Source of the DNA: JAOUJD01 sp964353935
GTDB taxonomy: Bacteria; Pseudomonadota; Gammaproteobacteria; Burkholderiales; Burkholderiaceae_F
DNA: 27,480 nucleotides
NCBI GenBank assembly: GCA_964353935.1
Contig: CAYGXL010000020.1
Coordinates: forward strand, 1 to 27,480
Direction: 5' to 3'
The position numbers and the translations under genes are program-made. This document shows positions 22,014-27,480 of the stretch, one piece after another. Under the pieces are notes generated by a model. That model did no database searches. It was not told the DNA's origin and saw only the letters and a program-made list of their open reading frames with translations. The stretch's first letter is position 1; each line of letters starts with the position of its first letter.

Positions 22014-22247
22014 ATGCCTGGGCGACTGGGGTTGCGATTGGGCCAGCTGGTGTCGATCGTCGGAGTCGTCGTGGCTGCGGCGGCTGGTTGCTCGACCAGG
22101 GTCGCCTACGACTCGGTGCAGAACCGGCAGCGGCTCGAGTGCCAGAAGATCCAGGACCTTTCCGCGCGTAGCAAGTGCCTCGCGGATGCCAGCACACCGT
22201 TCGAAGACTACAAGCGACAGTCCGAGTCGGCGAAGACCGCGAAGTAG
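22014..22247 (+). CDS. Small predicted lipoprotein
   Basis: 77 residues with a strong ribosome site (AGGAGG, 4-5 nt before the ATG). The N-terminus is a signal peptide: a basic segment (PGRLGLRLG), a hydrophobic core (LVSIVGVVVAAAA) and a lipobox-like AAGC with Cys26 as lipidation site. The mature part is only about 52 residues, with two more cysteines (C43 in LECQK, C55 in SKCLADA) and an ending EDYKRQSESAK. Small lipoproteins with a similar two-cysteine and tyrosine-rich plan occur in other proteobacteria (from memory, no family name is offered). It should be exported and anchored, probably in the outer membrane by the Lol pathway, whose genes lie next door. It lies 41 bp after the DUF2062 gene on the same strand. 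Function unknown. Confidence 0.75.
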   Translation: MPGRLGLRLGQLVSIVGVVVAAAAGCSTRVAYDSVQNRQRLECQKIQDLSARSKCLADASTPFEDYKRQSESAKTAK

Positions 22248-22310
22248 CGGCTGGCTCCAATTTCGGTCGCAGGAAAGCAAGCGACCCGCCGACGGCTCTC
22301 GGCGCTCCAA

Positions 22311-22372
22311 TCGCCCGCCGCGCGTCGCGCGGAGTCGAGGCGCCCCGCAGCGCGGTCGGCACGCAGGGGACT
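22311..22372 (-). repeat. Dispersed repeat copy B
   Basis: 61 of 62 bp are identical to 17942-18003, in the same orientation. It lies in the 210-bp gap between the convergent lipoprotein and lolD genes (22248-22457). That gap holds nothing else recognisable apart from a weaker similarity continuing on both sides of the copy (for example ATGAAGTCCGCACGCTAG at 22381-22398, compared with ATGAAATCGCTACGTCTAG after copy A). Confidence 0.88.
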
Positions 22373-22457
22373 CGGCACGCTATGAAGTCCGCACGCTAGA
22401 GACCCACGCCCAACAATCAGCGCGCGAAAGACTCAACGTGCAATGAACTCCGTCGAC

Positions 22458-23130
<673 letters not shown>

Positions 23131-23138
<8 letters not shown>

Positions 23139-24387
23139 AGCGCAGCGCCTCCGCCGGCTTGACGCGCGACGCGCGCCAGCTCGGATACAGGGTCGCCACC
23201 AGCGACAGCACGATCGAGATCACCGCAATCGGCACGATGTCGGACGCGCGCGGATCGGACGGCAGCGAGCTGATGAAGTAGATGTCCTTCGGGATCAGCG
23301 GGAAGCCGGCGATGCGCTCGATCGCCGGGAAGATCGTGTCGAGATGGTTGGCGACGAAGAGCCCGCTACCGACGCCGAGCAGCGTGCCGAGCACGCCGAT
23401 CAGCGCGCCCTGCACCATGAAGATGGCCATGATGCTCGACGGGCTCGCGCCAAGCGTGCGCAGGATCGCGATGTCCGATTGCTTCTCGGTCACCGTCATC
23501 ACCAGCGTCGACACCAGGTTGAACGCGGCGACCGCGACGATCAGCGCGAGGATGATGAACATCATCCGCTTCTCGACCTGCACCGCAGCGAACCAGGTGC
23601 GGTTCTGGCGCGTCCAGTCGCGCACGATCATGCCCCGCGGCAGCGACTGCGCCAGTTCGCCGGCCACCTCCTGCGCGCGCTGCATGTCCCTGATCTTCAG
23701 CCGCACCCCGGTGGGTCCCTCGACGCGGAACAGTCGCTGCGCGTCGCCGATGTGGATCAGCGCGAGCGCGCTGTCGTATTCGAAGTGGCCCGAGTCGAAG
23801 ACCGCGAGCACCGTGAACTGCTTCAGCCGCGGGACGACGCCGGCCGGCGTGATCTGGCCCTGCGGCGCGATCAGCGTGACCTTCTCGCCCAGCGCGACGC
23901 CGAGCGCGCGCGCCAGCTCACCGCCCAGCACGATGCCGAACTCGCCGTCGGCCAGTGCCGTCAGCGGCGCGCCGCGTACCTGCTTCGCGATGTCGGACAC
24001 CTCGGGCTCGGCCGCGGGATCCACGCCCCGGATCAGCACGCCGCGCACGCTCTCGCCGCGCGTCAGCAGCGCCTGCGCGTTGACGTAGGGCGCCGCGCCG
24101 ATCACTTCCGGATTCCTCCGGGCCGCCTGCGCCGTCGCCTGCCAGTCCGCCAGCGCGCCGTCGGGCGCGAACACCTCGATGTGCGAAACCACCGACAGCA
24201 TGCGGTCGCGCACCTGCGACACGAACCCGTTCATCACCGACAGCACGACGATCAGCGCCATCACGCCGAGCGCGATGCCGAGCATCGAGATGCCGGAGAT
24301 GAACGAGATGAACCCGTTGCGCCGGCGCGCGCGCCGTCCCGCGCGGGTGTAGCGCAGGCCGATCCGTAGCTCGTAGGGAAGATTCAA
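23131..24387 (-). CDS. LolC/E family lipoprotein-releasing permease (possibly LolF-like)
   Basis: 418-residue inner-membrane permease with one N-terminal helix (about 27-53, GFISFISGISMLGIALGVMALIVVLSV), a periplasmic domain (about 55-270) and three C-terminal helices (about 275-300, 318-345, 375-400). TEKQSDIAILRTLGASPSSIM is the coupling region typical of LolC/LolE. A LolA-binding Hook-like loop may be at 174-190 (PQGQITPAGVVPRLKQF), resembling the LolC Hook with its proline. Only one permease gene is present beside lolD, so it may work as a homodimer like LolF; a distant lolE cannot be excluded. The TTG start at 24387 is set by the conserved MNLPYELRIGLRYTRA N-terminus. A TACAAT hexamer lies about 40 nt upstream. 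Confidence 0.92.
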
Positions 24388-24425
24388 GGGGTGGCGTTCG
24401 GCCGTGGTCCGGCGAATGGCGAGCG

Positions 24426-24431
24426 ATTGTA
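24426..24431 (-). promoter_or_regulatory. Candidate -10 element of the lolC-lolD operon
   Basis: Reads TACAAT on the minus strand in the 113-bp divergent gap. The transcript would begin near 24419, about 30 nt before the TTG start. No clear -35. Confidence 0.35.
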
Positions 24432-24488
24432 GCCAACCGGTCCCTCGCGCTCGGCCACCATCGCGCCGGGCGCTCGCGGGAGCGAACG

Positions 24489-24494
24489 TAGAAT
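24489..24494 (+). promoter_or_regulatory. Candidate -10 element of the RpfE-like gene (possibly leaderless)
   Basis: TAGAAT, five of six consensus bases, ends 6 nt before the ATG at 24501, so the predicted +1 is the start codon. There is no Shine-Dalgarno between them. Same spacing as before mtfA and the DUF2062 gene. Confidence 0.4.
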
Positions 24495-24500
24495 CGGTCG

Positions 24501-25328
24501 ATGCATGTCACGTTGCTGTTGCCGGGCGCCCTGCTGCCGCGCGAAGTCGTGCGCGCGCTCGCCGAGCCGCTCGCGGCGACCGCGCTGGCGTCCCTGCTTG
24601 CACGCGCGCAACTTGCCGGCGACTCGGAAGCGGAGGCACTGCCGCACCTCGCGTGGCTCGCAGAGCACTTGTTCCAGCAGGAAGCACCGCTCGCCACCGC
24701 GCCGTATGCGTATGCCGCTCTCGCCTGCCACGCGCCGGCACCCGACCAGTGCCTGTGGCACGCCGACCCGGTGCATCTCGAACTCGCACGCGATCACGTG
24801 GCGCTGGCGCCGCTGCCTGCGCCACCCACTGAAGACGACGCCGGCGCGCTGATCGCCGCCGCCAATGCCCTTGCCGCCGAGGCGGGCGCCGAATTCGTGC
24901 GCGTCGGCGACCGCTGGCTCCTTCGCACGGCGCGCGAATGGGAGATCGCTGCGAAGCCGCTTGCCGCCGCGTTCGGACAGCCGCTGCACGCCGTGTTGCC
25001 CGCGGGCCGCGACGCGGCGGTGTGGAACCGGCTGCTGACCGAGGTCCAGATGACCTGGCACGCGCACCCCGTGAACGAAGCGCGCGAAGCACGTGGCGAA
25101 GCGACGGTGAACAGCGTGTGGCTGCACGGTGGCGGCCGCTGGGCGCCGCTGCAACGCCCCGCCTTCATGACCGTGCTGGCCGACGAACCCGAGTGGCGCG
25201 GCGCCGCGCAAGCGGCNNNNNNNNNNNNNNNNNNNNNNNNNNNNNNNNNNNNNNNNNNNNNNNNNNNNNNNNNNNNNNNNNNNNNNNNNNNNNNNNNNNN
25301 NNNNNNNNNNNNNNNNCTCTCCGAATGA
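24501..25328 (+). CDS. RpfE-like regulatory protein (interrupted by the assembly gap)
   Basis: About 238 residues are readable before the run of Ns, then four codons (LSE and stop) after it. The true length is unknown, since 100 Ns is usually a placeholder. The readable part (MHVTLLLPGALLPREVVRALAEPL, LWHADPVHLELARDHVALAP, VNSVWLHGGGRW) resembles the family annotated as RpfE-type regulatory or phosphoglycerate-mutase-like proteins found just upstream of recJ in beta- and gammaproteobacteria. In Xanthomonas, rpfE lies near recJ and prfB, as here. The molecular function is not established and no catalytic residues can be pointed to. Its stop overlaps the recJ ATG (ATGA), assuming the segment after the gap belongs to the same gene, so recJ would be translationally coupled. 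Confidence 0.75.
   Translation: MHVTLLLPGALLPREVVRALAEPLAATALASLLARAQLAGDSEAEALPHLAWLAEHLFQQEAPLATAPYAYAALACHAPAPDQCLWHADPVHLELARDHVALAPLPAPPTEDDAGALIAAANALAAEAGAEFVRVGDRWLLRTAREWEIAAKPLAAAFGQPLHAVLPAGRDAAVWNRLLTEVQMTWHAHPVNEAREARGEATVNSVWLHGGGRWAPLQRPAFMTVLADEPEWRGAAQAXXXXXXXXXXXXXXXXXXXXXXXXXXXXXXXXXXLSE
25217..25316. other. Assembly gap, 100 Ns
   Basis: Exactly 100 unknown bases, the conventional scaffold spacer for a gap of unknown size. It cuts the end of the RpfE-like gene; recJ begins 9 bp after it and is complete. Confidence 0.99.
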
Positions 25329-27016
25329 CCCACCTGCTCGTTCGCGACTTCGACCCGGCCGCGGCGCAACGCCTGGTCGCCGACGGCGTGCCGCCCGCGC
25401 TGGCGCGCGTGTTGTCCGCGCGCGGCATCGCGCGCCCGGACGACCTGCAACTGCTGATCGACCGCCTGGTGCCACCGACGGCGCTGTCGCATGTGAACGA
25501 CGCCGCGATCCTGCTCGCCGACGCGATCGAGGCCGACGCGCGCCTGCTGATCGTGGCCGACTACGACTGCGACGGCGCGACCGCGTGCGCGGTCGGCCTG
25601 CGTGGCCTGCGGGCGATGGGCGCGGACGTCGACTACCTCGTGCCGAACCGCTTCGAGTACGGCTACGGACTGACCCCGGAGATCGTCGATCTCGCCGCGC
25701 AGAAGGCACCCGACCTGATCATCACCGTCGACAACGGCATCGCCAGCGTCGACGGCGTGGCGCGCGCCAACGAGCTCGGCATCGCCGTGCTCGTCACGGA
25801 CCATCACCTGCCGGGCCCGGTGCTGCCGGACGCGGCGTGCATCGTCAACCCGAACCAGCCGGGCTGCGGCTTCCCGAGCAAGCACCTGGCGGGCGTCGGC
25901 GTGATGTTCTACGTGCTGCTGGCGCTGCGCGCTGAACTGCGCGCCCGCGGTCGCTTCACCGCCGCCACGCAGCCCCGGCTCGACGCGCTGCTCGACCTCG
26001 TCGCGCTCGGCACGGTCGCGGACGTCGTGCGGCTCGACCGCAACAACCGCATCCTCGTCGCGCAGGGACTGGAGCGGATCCGCAACGGTCGCCTGCACGC
26101 CGGGATGGCGGCGCTGTTCCAGGTCGCCGGCAAGGACGCGCGGACGGCCCGCGCGATGGACCTCGGCTTCGCGATCGGCCCGCGCATCAACGCCGCCGGC
26201 CGCCTGACCGACATGACGGTCGGCATCGAGTGCCTGGCGACCGACAGCTTCGAGCGCGGGCTGGAACTGGCGCGGCAACTCGACCAGCTCAATCGCGACC
26301 GGCGCGAGATCGAGAGCGACATGCAACTCGACGCGCTGGCGAAACTCGACGCCGACACGGTCGAGGCCGCGAGCACGATCTGCCTTTTCAACGAGGACTG
26401 GCACCAGGGCGTGGTCGGCCTCGTGGCCTCGCGCGTCAAGGAGAAGTTCCACCGACCGACGATCGCCTTCGCCCGTGCCAGCGAGTCCGAGCTGCGCGGC
26501 TCCGGCCGCTCGATCGAGGGCGTGCACCTGCGCGACACGCTCGACCTCGTGACCAAGCAGGTGCCGGACATCGTGCGGCGCTTCGGCGGCCACGCGATGG
26601 CCGCCGGGCTGACGCTGCAGTCGGAGCACTATGACCACTTCGCCAGGGCGTTCGAGGACGCGACGCGCGCGTCGTGCGACCGGGCGCTGTTCGCCCGCAC
26701 CGTCGCGACCGACGGTCCGCTGAAGCCCGACGAGATCGCCCTGCCGCTGATCAACGCGCTCGACCAGCACGTCTGGGGGCAGGGATTCCCGCCGCCGCTG
26801 TTCGCCAACGTGTTCACCGTGCTCGACCAGCGGCTCATCAAGGACCGGCACCTGAAACTGTCGCTCGACCTCGACGGCCGGCGGTTCAACGCGATCTGGT
26901 TCCGCCGCACCGAGCTGCTGCCGAAGGAAGCCCGGCTCGCGTACCGCCCGGTGGCGGACGACTACAACGGGATGCGCCGGGTGCAGCTGATCGTCGAACA
27001 CGCCGCCTTCCTATAA
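25325..27016 (+). CDS. recJ: RecJ, single-strand-specific 5'-3' exonuclease
   Basis: 563-residue cytosolic DHH-family nuclease that degrades single-stranded DNA from the 5' end in mismatch repair and RecF-pathway recombination. Conserved motifs are visible: DYDCDG (79-84), ITVDNGI with Asp136, VTDHH (157-161), the GTVADVV segment (about 236-242), IGPRINAAGR (DHHA1 junction) and the RFGGHAMAAG motif with His423. The C-terminal OB-like domain ends in RRVQLIVEHAAFL, as expected. Normal family length. The ATG at 25325 is embedded in the stop codon of the preceding gene; starting further upstream would read into the Ns. The stop TAA is part of a perfect TATAAT hexamer that may serve prfB. Confidence 0.96.
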   Translation: MTHLLVRDFDPAAAQRLVADGVPPALARVLSARGIARPDDLQLLIDRLVPPTALSHVNDAAILLADAIEADARLLIVADYDCDGATACAVGLRGLRAMGADVDYLVPNRFEYGYGLTPEIVDLAAQKAPDLIITVDNGIASVDGVARANELGIAVLVTDHHLPGPVLPDAACIVNPNQPGCGFPSKHLAGVGVMFYVLLALRAELRARGRFTAATQPRLDALLDLVALGTVADVVRLDRNNRILVAQGLERIRNGRLHAGMAALFQVAGKDARTARAMDLGFAIGPRINAAGRLTDMTVGIECLATDSFERGLELARQLDQLNRDRREIESDMQLDALAKLDADTVEAASTICLFNEDWHQGVVGLVASRVKEKFHRPTIAFARASESELRGSGRSIEGVHLRDTLDLVTKQVPDIVRRFGGHAMAAGLTLQSEHYDHFARAFEDATRASCDRALFARTVATDGPLKPDEIALPLINALDQHVWGQGFPPPLFANVFTVLDQRLIKDRHLKLSLDLDGRRFNAIWFRRTELLPKEARLAYRPVADDYNGMRRVQLIVEHAAFL

Positions 27017-27017
27017 T
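27012..27017 (+). promoter_or_regulatory. Possible prfB -10 overlapping the recJ stop codon
   Basis: A perfect TATAAT includes the recJ TAA. Transcription would start near 27024, about 18 nt before prfB. No good -35 was found at 16-18 bp, so prfB may instead rely on read-through from recJ. Confidence 0.3.
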
Positions 27018-27041
27018 CGCGGTTTTCGAGCCGGGACAACC

Positions 27042-27480
27042 ATGGAAGCCGAACGCCTCAACCAGATCGAAGGGACCGTCGCGGACCTGCGCGGCCGCCT
27101 CGCTGAACTCCGGAGGTATCTTTGACGTCGATGCCAAGGAGGCTCGACTCAAGGAAGTCGGCAGCGCGCTCGAAGACCCCAAGGTCTGGGACGACCCCAA
27201 GCGCGCGCAGGAACTCGGCAAGGAGAAGAAGGCCGCCGAGCTGATCGTCGAGAAGATGCACCGGCTCGAAGCCGGCGTGAGCGACGCCGGCGAACTCTTC
27301 GAGATGGCGCGCGCCGACAACGACGACCCGACGCTCGTCGCGATCGAGAAGGACGTCGCCGACCTCGCGAAGCAGGTGGGCGAGCTCGAGTTCCAGCGGA
27401 TGTTCAACAACCCGCTGGACCCCAGCAACTGCTTCATCGAGATCCAGGCCGGCGCCGGCGGCACCGAGGCGCAGGACTGG
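27042..27480 (+). CDS. prfB: Peptide chain release factor 2, with programmed +1 frameshift (3' end cut)
   Basis: RF2 ends translation at UGA and UAA. The zero frame runs 27 codons (MEAERLNQIEGTVADLRGRL to RRYL) and stops at UGA (27123-27125). A +1 shift then reads GAC (27124-27126) onward as DVDAKEARLKEVGSALEDPKVWDDP and continues in frame for 119 codons to the window edge, ending in the RF2 signature GAGGTEAQDW. This is the coiled N-terminal domain and the start of the codon-recognition domain; the SPF and GGQ motifs lie beyond the window. The frameshift makes RF2 autoregulated, since low RF2 slows UGA reading and favours the shift. The start ATG at 27042 has only a weak ribosome site. A lysS gene often follows prfB in this group (not seen here). 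Confidence 0.95.
27112..27126 (+). promoter_or_regulatory. RF2 programmed +1 frameshift site
   Basis: An internal Shine-Dalgarno GGAGG (27112-27116) is followed by TAT, the slippery codon CTT (27120-27122) and the in-frame stop TGA with a C after it (27123-27126). The 3-nt spacing between the GG of the internal Shine-Dalgarno and CTT is the same as in the E. coli prfB site (AGGGGG TAT CTT TGA C). Ribosomes that shift +1 at CTT read GAC next. Confidence 0.96.

Overview
The window is high-GC DNA (by eye around 70 % GC) from a betaproteobacterium, most likely of Burkholderiales type. The assignment rests on gene content and order: a monofunctional RelA, a poly-hydroxybutyrate-type 3-hydroxybutyrate dehydrogenase, lolC-lolD next to tatD-comEC, and an rpfE-recJ-prfB block. 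A 100-N assembly gap lies at 25217-25316.

Layout. 1-5213 holds housekeeping and accessory metabolism: relA (minus, cut by the left edge), divergent mtfA plus a flavodoxin-fold protein (plus, ATGA overlap), an alpha/beta-hydrolase and VOC-protein pair (minus), and 3-hydroxybutyrate dehydrogenase (plus). 5239-17377 is one continuous minus-strand block of seven genes. In transcription order these are a circularly permuted ATP-grasp protein, a TPR-GGDEF diguanylate cyclase, an alpha-E protein, the proteasome-like peptidase Anbu, a large transglutaminase/DUF2126 protein, a fused ATP-grasp/alpha-E protein, and a small transglutaminase. 17378-18049 has no gene and is mostly one 520-bp imperfect palindrome. 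18050-21340 is comEC and tatD (minus). 21415-22247 is a DUF2062 membrane protein and a small lipoprotein (plus). 22248-22457 carries a third copy of the palindrome arm. 22458-24387 is lolD-lolC (minus). 24501 to the right edge is an RpfE-like gene (broken by the Ns), recJ, and prfB with its programmed +1 frameshift (plus).

The most interesting part is the 12-kb Anbu/ATP-grasp/alpha-E/transglutaminase cluster. Comparative genomics has predicted that such clusters form a peptide-synthesis or tagging and degradation system, but its chemistry is unknown. Here a diguanylate cyclase with intact GGDEF and inhibitory-site motifs is translationally coupled on both sides inside the cluster, which suggests a c-di-GMP input or output. 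The cluster also holds two versions of the ATP-grasp/alpha-E pair: a split pair with a canonical ATP-grasp site, and a fused one whose site looks degenerate. Other points to follow up are the palindromic repeat family and three genes whose -10-like hexamer sits exactly where a leaderless mRNA would be expected.
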